From Lachnospiraceae bacterium UBA7225 (lineage in GTDB: Bacteria; Bacillota; Clostridia; Lachnospirales; Lachnospiraceae), in the NCBI GenBank assembly GCA_002473385.1, contig DKTR01000042.1, positions 1 to 17,548 on the forward strand: a stretch of DNA of 17,548 nt, given 5' to 3'. The stretch's first letter is position 1, and every line of letters begins with the position of its first letter. The notes below the pieces were generated by a model. It made no database searches and was not told the origin of the DNA. It was given only the letters and a program-made list of their open reading frames with translations. Below are positions 1 through 5,179 of this stretch, piece after piece. Position numbers and translations under genes: made by a program.

Positions 1-51
1 ACACAAACTATTTTACACTACCATTTGATGCGATTATCAAGTAGACATGTG

Positions 52-75
52 GGCGGCAGGCATTATTCTGCCGCC
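52..75. other. Hairpin without a U-tract
   Basis: GGCGGCAG at 52-59 and CTGCCGCC at 68-75 form a perfect 8-bp stem with an 8-nt loop. Neither strand has a T-run after it, so a factor-independent terminator is not supported. It lies downstream of the minus-strand gene at 126-482 and could be an mRNA 3'-end structure. The rest of 1-125 shows only a short GGAAC/GTTCC dyad near 97-107. Confidence 0.4.
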
Positions 76-125
76 TGTCCATCCTTTCTGCTGGAACGGT
101 TCCGCTGGGGTGGATACAAACCTAA

Positions 126-482
126 TCAAAATGCCATGGCGAGAATTTTATTTGCCATTTTTATCTGATATGTAAGTTCCCCTCTGAGAAACATTCTCTT
201 ACTTTTCAGATCAACAAAGCCATCACCTCTGCGGCTTCCGCCGTTAATGTAAACCCTGTCATAGCCGCCCTTTGTCCATCTGCTCAGAGTACGGGTCATT
301 CCATCGACAGTTATCGTCATTCCGTCTGTAAATTTGTCGGGAACAAGACTGTTCTGATATTCTGTTTTAGCTTCGTCCCATGCTTTCTTTAAACACTGTG
401 CAAAATTCAATGCTCTGCAGGAATAGCTCTTTTTCATTTCCCATGCTCTTTTCATGATTTTGGATAAGTTATATTTTTTCAT
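126..482 (-). CDS. Hypothetical basic protein of an accessory element
   Basis: This encodes 118 aa and I do not recognise the family. The N-terminal 45 residues are rich in Lys, Ala, Trp and Phe and look helical (KRAWEMKKS, LKKAWDEAK). The middle (TITVDGMTRTLSRWTKGGYD, about 55-75) looks like a small beta-rich segment, and a Gly/Arg patch (GGSRRGDG) follows at about 81-88. There is no signal peptide or membrane segment. The start is well supported: GGAGGT lies a short distance upstream on the minus strand (about 491-496), and a TTGACA-17-TATTAT promoter lies at 541-513. It is transcribed divergently from the Cro/CI-type regulator at 630. The shared promoter motif suggests that regulator controls it. 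It is probably real, but its function is unknown. Confidence 0.7.
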   Translation of the reverse strand: MKKYNLSKIMKRAWEMKKSYSCRALNFAQCLKKAWDEAKTEYQNSLVPDKFTDGMTITVDGMTRTLSRWTKGGYDRVYINGGSRRGDGFVDLKSKRMFLRGELTYQIKMANKILAMAF

Positions 483-512
483 TTTGTTTACCTCCGTTCC
501 TTTGATGATTAT

Positions 513-541
513 ATAATATCACAAAAATTAGAGAATGTCAA
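513..541 (-). promoter_or_regulatory. Sigma-A promoter of the gene at 126-482
   Basis: On the minus strand, -35 TTGACA (541-536), a 17-bp spacer and -10 TATTAT (518-513). GTGAT (522-518) runs into the first base of the -10, the same placement seen in the promoter at 880-908. This makes it a likely binding site for a shared regulator. Confidence 0.65.
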
Positions 542-558
542 TAGGAAAATCACAAAAA
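518..558. promoter_or_regulatory. Two ATCACAAAAA direct repeats, candidate operators
   Basis: ATCACAAAAA occurs at 518-527 and again at 549-558, 31 bp apart (about three helical turns), between the divergent promoters. The same ATCAC core occurs as an inverted pair at 886-890 and 899-903 in the next promoter. Binding by the regulator encoded at 630 is inferred. Confidence 0.45.
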
Positions 559-572
559 AAAGAGAAAATATA

Positions 573-600
573 TTGACTTATTCCAGGAATATGATATAGT
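573..600 (+). promoter_or_regulatory. Promoter of the Cro/CI-type regulator
   Basis: -35 TTGACT (573-578), a 16-bp spacer and -10 TATAGT (595-600), 30 bp before the ATG at 630. It is back-to-back with the minus-strand promoter at 513-541. Confidence 0.6.
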
Positions 601-629
601 AGAATAAAGAATAAAAAGGTAGGTACAGT

Positions 630-893
630 ATGCTAGAATATAAAATCGATGTGATAAAAGAGCTGGAACGTGTAGGAATGAATACGACAAAAGCCAAGAA
701 AACCGGGGTTTTCGGGCAGGCAACAATGAAAAAATTCCGGGACGGAGATACCAATATTTCCCTGGATAACCTCAACAGATTGTGCTGCGTTCTGGAAATG
801 CAACCGCGGGACATAATCAAGTATGTTGAGAGTGATGAGGACAGGGAAAAAATTATCTCAAAAATTAGTGAAAAACATGTTGACAATCACTAA
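630..893 (+). CDS. Small Cro/CI-type helix-turn-helix regulator
   Basis: This 87-aa protein is almost entirely a lambda-repressor-like helix-turn-helix domain. The expected order is visible: helix 1 (YKIDVIKELERVG), a Thr/Lys-rich turn, the recognition region (FGQATMKKFRDGDTNISL, about 28-46), then the conserved tail helix LNRLCCVLEMQPRDIIKYV (about 48-67). A charged tail of about 20 residues follows. Single-domain regulators of this size are common as switch proteins in prophages and integrative elements. The Shine-Dalgarno upstream (AAAGGTAGG, 615-623) is modest. The gene sits between two promoters that share an ATCAC motif, which fits control of the divergent gene and the downstream small genes, possibly with autoregulation. 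Family is fairly sure; targets are inferred. Confidence 0.8.
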   Translation: MLEYKIDVIKELERVGMNTTKAKKTGVFGQATMKKFRDGDTNISLDNLNRLCCVLEMQPRDIIKYVESDEDREKIISKISEKHVDNH

Positions 894-919
894 AAAATGT
901 GATATATTATAATTGTCAA
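880..919 (+). promoter_or_regulatory. Promoter with nested inverted repeats ahead of the 45-aa gene
   Basis: -35 TTGACA (880-885), a 17-bp spacer and -10 TATATT (903-908). The -35 overlaps the last codons of the regulator gene. TTGACAAT (880-887) is repeated in inverse as ATTGTCAA (912-919), and ATCAC (886-890) is matched by GTGAT (899-903), so the promoter lies inside two nested dyads. This is the expected layout of a repressor operator. Confidence 0.6.
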
Positions 920-967
920 GAGGGAAACCAAACGACAATAACCGGGCAAGCGGAGAAAGGAGATAAT

Positions 968-1105
968 ATGGAGGACATGGAAAAAGGCACTATCAAAGAA
1001 ATGATCGAGTGGATGACTGAAAAGGGACATACGGAAGAGGAAATCATGGAATGCATCCGGCGGATGGTCGGGGCAAAGCCAAAAGAAAAAGAAAAGGCTG
1101 AGTAA
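968..1105 (+). CDS. Small charged helical protein, 45 aa
   Basis: This encodes 45 residues that are nearly all helix-forming and charged (GTIKEMIEWMTEKGHTEEE), ending in a Lys/Glu tail. I do not recognise the family. The start at 968 is chosen because AAAGGAG (956-962) lies 5 nt upstream; an in-frame ATG at 899 lies within the promoter and has no ribosome binding site. It is the first gene after the operator-bearing promoter at 880-919, so it is the most direct expected target of the neighbouring Cro/CI-type regulator. A short helical partner or antirepressor-like role is possible but is speculation. Confidence 0.55.
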   Translation: MEDMEKGTIKEMIEWMTEKGHTEEEIMECIRRMVGAKPKEKEKAE

Positions 1106-1213
1106 TCAGCCAAAGGAAGTGACAGGGAGGGCGGTCTTGCCACCGCTCCCCATCAAAAAAATTATAGCAGAAAATCAAGAACAAATCAAATAAAATCCAG
1201 GGGGAAAATTAAA

Positions 1214-1390
1214 ATGAAAAAATTATCAACCACGCATCTTCTTAATGCCGACGAGGAAATATTTTTTAATGAATATGAGGACGGAACCTGCGAAAAGGTG
1301 ATCGATGAGACGGCACAGGAAAGTAACCTGGAAGAACTCCAGGATCTTATCAATACTGGAAAATACCGGGTGCAGGAACTGACATGGTAA
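1214..1390 (+). CDS. Small acidic protein overlapping the zinc-knuckle gene
   Basis: This encodes 58 aa starting MKKLSTTHLLNADEE and ending QELTW. It is acidic with no recognised domain. GGGGGA lies at about 1200-1205, a suitable distance before the ATG. Its stop overlaps the start of the following gene in the arrangement ATGGTAA (1384-1390), which implies translational coupling. It is too short to be picked up by length-filtered gene calls, but the ribosome binding site and the coupled stop/start make it credible. It probably works with, or doses translation of, the zinc-knuckle protein. Confidence 0.6.
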   Translation: MKKLSTTHLLNADEEIFFNEYEDGTCEKVIDETAQESNLEELQDLINTGKYRVQELTW

Positions 1391-2007
1391 ACAGTAGGAC
1401 AATGAGGGCTTGCCAAGTATGTGGTAAGCCTTTTTATGGTACGCAGGATCACAATTACTGCCCGGAATGCGCAAGGCAGAAAAAACTGGATACCATCGTC
1501 AGAATGCGTGTCTGCCAGGACTGTGGGAAGGAGTTTCCCGGAGGTCCGCGCGCAAGACGCTGCCCGGACTGCTCCTACAGGGCACAGAGGGAGGCGGACA
1601 GGCTGCATAAAAAAATGGGAACAAAGCGCCGGATCGGCAGCATTGACAGATGCGAGATCTGTGGCGCAGAATATACCGTCACATCCGGGCGGCAGAAGTA
1701 CTGCTCGGACGCCTGCCAGCGTGAGGCAGTCTTAAAATGGCAGAGGGACCATAAAAAGGGATACAGTCGTAAGTCCGGGCAGGATGTCAGCAAGAAGGAG
1801 CGCAGGACGGAAGCAAAAAAGATCTGCGTTTACTGCCTGCGAGAGTTTGTGAGCGATAAGCCCACAAATCTCTGCTCTGATTACTGCCGGAGCGAGCAGA
1901 GAAAATTAAACCAGTGCGCAGCCGATATAAAGCGGGGAAAGAAAAGAAATATTAAAAAATATGAAAAGAAGCGCAGTGAGTACAGGGAGAAGTGCAGGAT
2001 GGAATAA
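1384..2007 (+). CDS. Four-zinc-knuckle protein (207 aa), element-associated
   Basis: Four cysteine clusters of the CxxC-x(12)-CxxC/CxxxC kind are spaced along the protein: C10/C13/C26/C29, C44/C47/C60/C63, C90/C93/C107/C111 and C148/C151/C164/C168. Each has a CxxC-[GL]-x-x-[FY] start (CQVCGKPF, CQDCGKEF, CEICGAEY, CVYCLREF), so they appear to be duplicated zinc-ribbon units. The linkers and C-terminal 40 residues are highly basic (KRGKKRNIKKYEKKR), suggesting nucleic-acid binding. No nuclease or recombinase motif is visible. The start is coupled to the stop of the 58-aa gene. Such Cys-rich proteins are frequent among accessory genes of Clostridia prophages and integrative elements; the exact role is unknown. 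Nothing identifiable lies between its stop and the cotJC junction at about 2102. Confidence 0.7.
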   Translation: MVNSRTMRACQVCGKPFYGTQDHNYCPECARQKKLDTIVRMRVCQDCGKEFPGGPRARRCPDCSYRAQREADRLHKKMGTKRRIGSIDRCEICGAEYTVTSGRQKYCSDACQREAVLKWQRDHKKGYSRKSGQDVSKKERRTEAKKICVYCLREFVSDKPTNLCSDYCRSEQRKLNQCAADIKRGKKRNIKKYEKKRSEYREKCRME

Positions 2008-2101
2008 GTATAGTTTGGCATGCTTTGCTGGAATATATTGCGCAAAGGGCAATGATTTAGTCTTGATTCACTGCCCCCCATTAAATAACATCCATCACTA
2101 A

Positions 2102-2545
2102 TGCGCTGATGAACTGGCACATTTTGAGATGGTCGCCACGATCATTCATCAGCTTACAAGAAATCTGACAATGGAGGAAATTGAAAGCTCCGGGCTGGGA
2201 CCGTATTATATCGACCATACCGTTGCTATCTGGCCGCAGGCTGCAGGCGGAATTCCTTTTAACGCATGCGAATTCCAGGCAAAGGGTGATCCAATCACAG
2301 ATCTTCATGAGAATATGGCAGCAGAACAGAAGGCCCGCTCCACTTACGATAATATCCTGCGCGTAGTGCGGAATATGCCGGAGGTGGCTGATCCGATCCG
2401 TTTCCTGCGTGCGCGTGAGGTGGTGCATTATCAGCGTTTCGGTGAAGCGCTGCGTCTTGTGCAGGATAAGCTGGACAGTAGGAACTTTTATGCGTATAAT
2501 CTGAGTTTTGATCAGCCGGTGTCGTGCCCGGATTGCGGGGAATGA
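2102..2545 (+). pseudogene. cotJC: cotJC, spore-coat manganese catalase, N-terminus missing
   Basis: The frame from 2102 reads CADELAHFEMVATIIHQLTR and continues through about 147 codons of typical CotJC sequence (YYIDHT, GDPITDLHENMAAEQKARSTYDNILR, AREVVHYQRFGEALR, NFYAYN). Manganese-catalase ligand motifs are visible: E-L-A-H at the very start, the Glu of AAEQKA, and E-V-V-H in REVVHYQRF. An intact CotJC has about 65-70 more residues before the ELAH helix, including the first ligand Glu. Here an in-frame TAA at 2099-2101 and unrelated DNA replace them. The ATG at 2129 has no ribosome binding site and is just an internal Met. CotJC is a coat protein of the forespore surface in Bacillus and Clostridia. 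The superoxide dismutase gene starts 4 bp after its stop. The truncation most likely marks an element insertion. Confidence 0.85.
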
Positions 2546-2549
2546 TGCC

Positions 2550-3089
2550 ATGGACAAAAAAGTAACGGGAATATTGAGCTGTGATAATATCAGCGGCATT
2601 TCCGGGAATATGGAGATGCTTTTGCACAAGATACAGACGGAAAAGCCTGAGGCATATGCACTAATTTATGGGAAAACAAGGACGGACTGCATTTGCGGAA
2701 ATGTTTTGTTTTATCCGCTCTGGGGCGGTACGCTGGTGGCGGCGGAAATTGCCGGTCTTCCGGTAAAGGAGGATACTTGCGGAGGAAGCTTTCTGGGATT
2801 TCATATCCATGAAGGAAGCATTTGCGGGGGAACAGCAGAAGACCCATTTGCAGATGCGGGCGGACATTTCAATCCCGGAAAATGCGGGCATCCGTTTCAT
2901 GTGGGAGACCTGCCGCCGCTGATGGAAAATCACGGGTATGCGTTGTCTGTTTTTTATACAGACCGTTTTATACCGGAGGAAGTAGTCGGCCACACGGTGA
3001 TAATCCATGTGATGGCGGATGATTTTCGCACACAGCCGTCCGGGGATTCCGGAATGAAAATTGCATGCGGAGAAATCAAAGAATATTAA
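2550..3089 (+). CDS. Cu/Zn superoxide dismutase family protein
   Basis: This 179-aa protein has a full Cu/Zn-SOD signature. Copper ligands H85 and H87 (GFHIHEG), bridging H106 (GGHFNP), zinc ligands H114, H117 and D120 (GHPFHVGDLPP) and the last copper ligand H153 (IIHVMADDF) are all present. The disulfide pair C77 and C173 and the C-terminal TQPSGDSG are also there. The zinc loop is several residues shorter than in eukaryotic enzymes. No signal peptide is visible, unusual for a bacterial SodC, which suggests a cytosolic or spore-coat location. The start at 2550 lies 4 bp past the cotJC stop with GGGGAA upstream. An ATG at 2508 would overlap cotJC and add no homology. Pairing SOD (superoxide to H2O2) with a catalase is sensible for a spore coat. 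Family is sure; location is inferred. Confidence 0.85.
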   Translation: MDKKVTGILSCDNISGISGNMEMLLHKIQTEKPEAYALIYGKTRTDCICGNVLFYPLWGGTLVAAEIAGLPVKEDTCGGSFLGFHIHEGSICGGTAEDPFADAGGHFNPGKCGHPFHVGDLPPLMENHGYALSVFYTDRFIPEEVVGHTVIIHVMADDFRTQPSGDSGMKIACGEIKEY

Positions 3090-3105
3090 AACCGGAGACA
3101 GGAGA

Positions 3106-3136
3106 GGGGAGTGCGGCAGTCTGACAGGCGCTCCCC
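3106..3136 (+). terminator. Possible terminator after the cotJC-SOD unit
   Basis: GGGGAGTGC (3106-3114) pairs with GCGCTCCCC (3128-3136) over 9 bp with one G-U pair. The following GCTTCATTTCCC is only weakly T-rich, so termination efficiency is doubtful. The remaining bases up to 3242 show no gene. Confidence 0.4.
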
Positions 3137-3242
3137 GCTTCATTTCCCGTAACCTTTATCTGAAAAGCGGCGTCATTTGCGGAGCCAGAATTTCCGGAAA
3201 TGCATATGATAACGTAAGGGGAACGGACGGAAGGGCAGCAAT

Positions 3243-3482
3243 ATGAAGAATCAGCGGATATGCTCTGGAATGCGGGACAGAGCAGGAAAGGATATTTTTT
3301 CTCATGATATTGTCAGAGCATATGAGCAGAGCCAGCGGGAATGGGCTGTGAACGAGGTGGTTTTTGAGTATGGCTGCTTTAAACTGCGGCAGGCAGACCG
3401 GGTGGATGCGCTTTTGTGCAGCTATCTGCCTCAATATCTGCAGGTAATCGGAGGCAATGACCGGAAGACGATAAAAGGCTGA
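3243..3482 (+). CDS. YopX-like short protein
   Basis: This 79-aa protein resembles the C-terminal half of YopX-family proteins found in phages and prophages. SGMRDRAGKDIFSHDIV corresponds to the family's TGLKDKNGKEIYEGDIV, followed by a beta segment (NEVVFEYGCFKL) and the closing YLQVIG. Full YopX proteins are about 110-150 aa, and the N-terminal half is absent here, so this is either a short family member or a remnant. GGAAGGG precedes the ATG at a workable distance. No promoter is evident, so it may depend on readthrough from the SOD gene. Function of the family is unknown. Its presence hints at old phage DNA next to the cotJC region. Confidence 0.55.
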   Translation: MKNQRICSGMRDRAGKDIFSHDIVRAYEQSQREWAVNEVVFEYGCFKLRQADRVDALLCSYLPQYLQVIGGNDRKTIKG

Positions 3483-3499
3483 TGTAAAAGAGGAAAATA

Positions 3500-3528
3500 T
3501 TGCAATCATATAAAAAGCAATATATAAT
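3500..3528 (+). promoter_or_regulatory. Promoter of the 75-aa gene, with an overlapping dyad
   Basis: -35 TTGCAA (3500-3505), a 17-bp spacer and -10 TATAAT (3523-3528). An inverted repeat ATATTGC (3497-3503) and GCAATAT (3517-3523) covers the -35 and touches the -10, so repressor control is possible. Confidence 0.65.
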
Positions 3529-3566
3529 GACAGCATCGGACGAGACAGAGAAACAGGAGATAAATA

Positions 3567-3794
3567 ATGATGAAGGTCAGAACAGAAGTGCTTTGTATGC
3601 TGGATGATACTATCCGGGCAATAAATGAAAATCTCACTGCAGGTGAATTCCTGCGCCTGACGGCGAGAGCGGAGACATTGATGGAAGTGCTGGGAACAGA
3701 TACCCCTGCATATCATAGAAAAATGCTGGAATCTTGGAAAAGGAGTGTAAGGTTCCGACATCTCTTCCCCATCAGCGATGGTCAGAGGAAATAA
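3567..3794 (+). CDS. Hypothetical helical protein, 75 aa
   Basis: I do not recognise this family. The sequence looks wholly helical (LDDTIRAINENLTAGEFLRL, ARAETLMEVLG) with a basic C-terminal end (ESWKRSVRFRH). There is no signal peptide, membrane segment or cysteine motif beyond one Cys. The gene is well supported by expression signals: AGGAG sits 7 nt before the first of two ATGs and a near-consensus promoter lies at 3500-3528. It stands alone between the YopX-like gene and the SEDS gene, which has its own promoter at 3804. Confidence 0.6.
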   Translation: MMKVRTEVLCMLDDTIRAINENLTAGEFLRLTARAETLMEVLGTDTPAYHRKMLESWKRSVRFRHLFPISDGQRK

Positions 3795-3803
3795 AATTTT
3801 TCG

Positions 3804-3832
3804 TTGTATCTGCCGCGTAATTGTGCTAGAAT
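3804..3832 (+). promoter_or_regulatory. Extended -10 promoter of the SEDS gene
   Basis: -35 TTGTAT (3804-3809), 17 bp, then -10 TAGAAT (3827-3832) preceded by TG at 3824-3825, giving an extended -10. It lies about 55 bp before the ATG at 3886. Confidence 0.6.
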
Positions 3833-3885
3833 TTACGGAAGAAGAATAAACAGGGAAATGGTTTCTGGAAATTAAGGAGAAATCC

Positions 3886-5082
3886 ATGACGGCAGTAAAG
3901 AAGAAAAAAGTGCGGAGCATGGCAAAATCAGCGGGAACCGCAGCAAGACGGGTGTTTCATTATTATGATTACAATCTGCTTGCCAGTATCATTCTGCTGA
4001 CGTGCTTTGGTCTGGTTATGTTATATAGTACCAGTGCGTATTCAGCACAGATAGATTTTGGAGACGGCATGTATTATTTCAAGCGGCAGGGCGCTATCAG
4101 CGCGGTCTGTTTTGTGATGGTGTTGATTTTTTCACAGGTGGATTATCACATTTACGCAAAATTTGCCGGATTGCTTTATTTTGTGGCAAATGTCCTTCTG
4201 TTTGCTACAAAATTTATCGGAACAGAAATTTACGGTGCAAAGCGTTGGATTTATATTGGATCGCTTTCTATACAGCCTGCCGAGATTGCAAAGCTGGCGG
4301 TCATTTTGTTTTTGTCGGTGCTGATTGTCAAGATGGGGAAAAATATGAAAACCATGAAGGCATTCTGGATTGTACTTGGATGCGGGGCGCTGAGTTCTGC
4401 GCTTACGCTGTTTTTCACCGATAATCTGAGCACCGCGATTATTATTGCCGGAATCACTGTCGGGATGCTGTTTATTGTGTATCCGAATAAAATGCCGTTT
4501 GCTATCGGCGCAGGAATTGTTGCAGTTGCGGTGGTCGGAGTGATCATGTATGCGCAGACACTGAGCGGCAGCGAAAACTTCCGTCTGCGCCGTGTTATTG
4601 CCTGGCTCGATCCGGAGGCAAATTCCAGCCTCGGAGGTTATCAGATTATGCAGGGACTATATGCGATTGGCTCCGGAGGCGTTTTTGGAAAAGGACTTGG
4701 AAACAGCCTGCAGAAGCTGGACTATGTGCCCGAAGCACAGAACGACATGATTCTTACCATTATCTGTGAGGAACTGGGAATTTTTGGCGCGGTGGTATTG
4801 TCCATGCTGTTTGCTTTTATGCTGTACCGCCTGCTGTTTATAGCACAGAACGCGCCGGATTTGCTGGGGTCACTGATTGCATCGGGTATTTTTATTCATA
4901 TTGCCCTGCAGGTAGTGCTCAATATTGCCGTTGTCACGAATGCGATTCCGACGACAGGTATCACGCTGCCATTTGTCAGCTATGGGGGTACGTCAATCGT
5001 ATTTTTGATGGCGGAAATGGCGCTGGCGCTGAGTGTATCCAAACAGATTAAATTTAAAGACAGTAATAGTGAACTAGTATAA
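3886..5082 (+). CDS. SEDS peptidoglycan glycosyltransferase, FtsW/RodA/SpoVE family
   Basis: This 398-aa polytopic membrane protein has about ten hydrophobic segments, a usual length for the family. Family motifs are present: LYSTSA near the N-terminus, the GAKRWI-x-QPAE-x-K block (about 117-136), YQ-x-MQGLYAIGSGG (252-265), YVPEAQNDMI (280-289) with the conserved essential Asp D287, EELG (295-298) and the late PTTGITLPFVSYGG segment. SEDS proteins polymerise lipid II glycan strands with a partner class B penicillin-binding protein. The PEAQNDMI version and the SYGG ending fit FtsW/SpoVE better than RodA, but no mur, fts or PBP neighbour helps to decide. AAGGAG stands before the ATG. It appears monocistronic, with a terminator hairpin just after the stop. 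Family is sure; paralogue is not. Confidence 0.85.
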   Translation: MTAVKKKKVRSMAKSAGTAARRVFHYYDYNLLASIILLTCFGLVMLYSTSAYSAQIDFGDGMYYFKRQGAISAVCFVMVLIFSQVDYHIYAKFAGLLYFVANVLLFATKFIGTEIYGAKRWIYIGSLSIQPAEIAKLAVILFLSVLIVKMGKNMKTMKAFWIVLGCGALSSALTLFFTDNLSTAIIIAGITVGMLFIVYPNKMPFAIGAGIVAVAVVGVIMYAQTLSGSENFRLRRVIAWLDPEANSSLGGYQIMQGLYAIGSGGVFGKGLGNSLQKLDYVPEAQNDMILTIICEELGIFGAVVLSMLFAFMLYRLLFIAQNAPDLLGSLIASGIFIHIALQVVLNIAVVTNAIPTTGITLPFVSYGGTSIVFLMAEMALALSVSKQIKFKDSNSELV

Positions 5083-5085
5083 CAA

Positions 5086-5108
5086 CAGGCACCCGCAAAG
5101 GGTGCCTG
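5086..5108. terminator. Bidirectional hairpin between convergent genes
   Basis: CAGGCACCC (5086-5094) and GGGTGCCTG (5100-5108) form a perfect 9-bp stem around GCAAA. It lies between the convergent SEDS gene and the substrate-binding protein gene. The minus-strand exit (TTGTTATA) is more T-rich than the plus-strand exit. Confidence 0.65.
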
Positions 5109-5179
5109 CTATGTTTCAGAAAGTTTTATTTTCAGTGATTATTTCCGGTGATGAAAACCCCTTTGCAGAAAACTGCATG

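Larger units (their letters stand above)
1..2101. mobile_element. Right-hand part of an integrated element inserted in cotJC (inferred)
   Basis: This segment carries only small accessory-type genes: a divergent hypothetical gene, a Cro/CI-type regulator, two tiny proteins and a zinc-knuckle protein. It ends abruptly where the coding sequence of cotJC becomes recognisable, at about 2102 after an in-frame TAA at 2099-2101. No integrase, portal or conjugation gene is in view, so phage, ICE or IME cannot be told apart, and the other end lies outside the window. An imperfect dyad, CATCA at 2093-2097 and TGATG at 2107-2111, straddles the junction and could belong to an attachment site. The boundary is inferred from loss of CotJC homology; the exact base is unknown. 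Confidence 0.55.

Noticed and set aside
1124..1150. Hairpin GGGAG..CGGT / ACCG..CTCCC taken for a terminator of the 45-aa gene
   Set aside because: The stem has a GG bulge and is followed by an A-run and not a T-run on the plus strand; on the minus strand there is no gene to terminate.
2129..2545. A stand-alone 138-aa protein from the ATG at 2129
   Set aside because: CotJC homology continues upstream of this ATG (DELAHFE) and there is no Shine-Dalgarno, so it is an internal Met of a truncated gene.
2081..2629. A 182-codon minus-strand frame across cotJC
   Set aside because: No recognisable protein and full overlap with conserved cotJC and SOD coding sequence.
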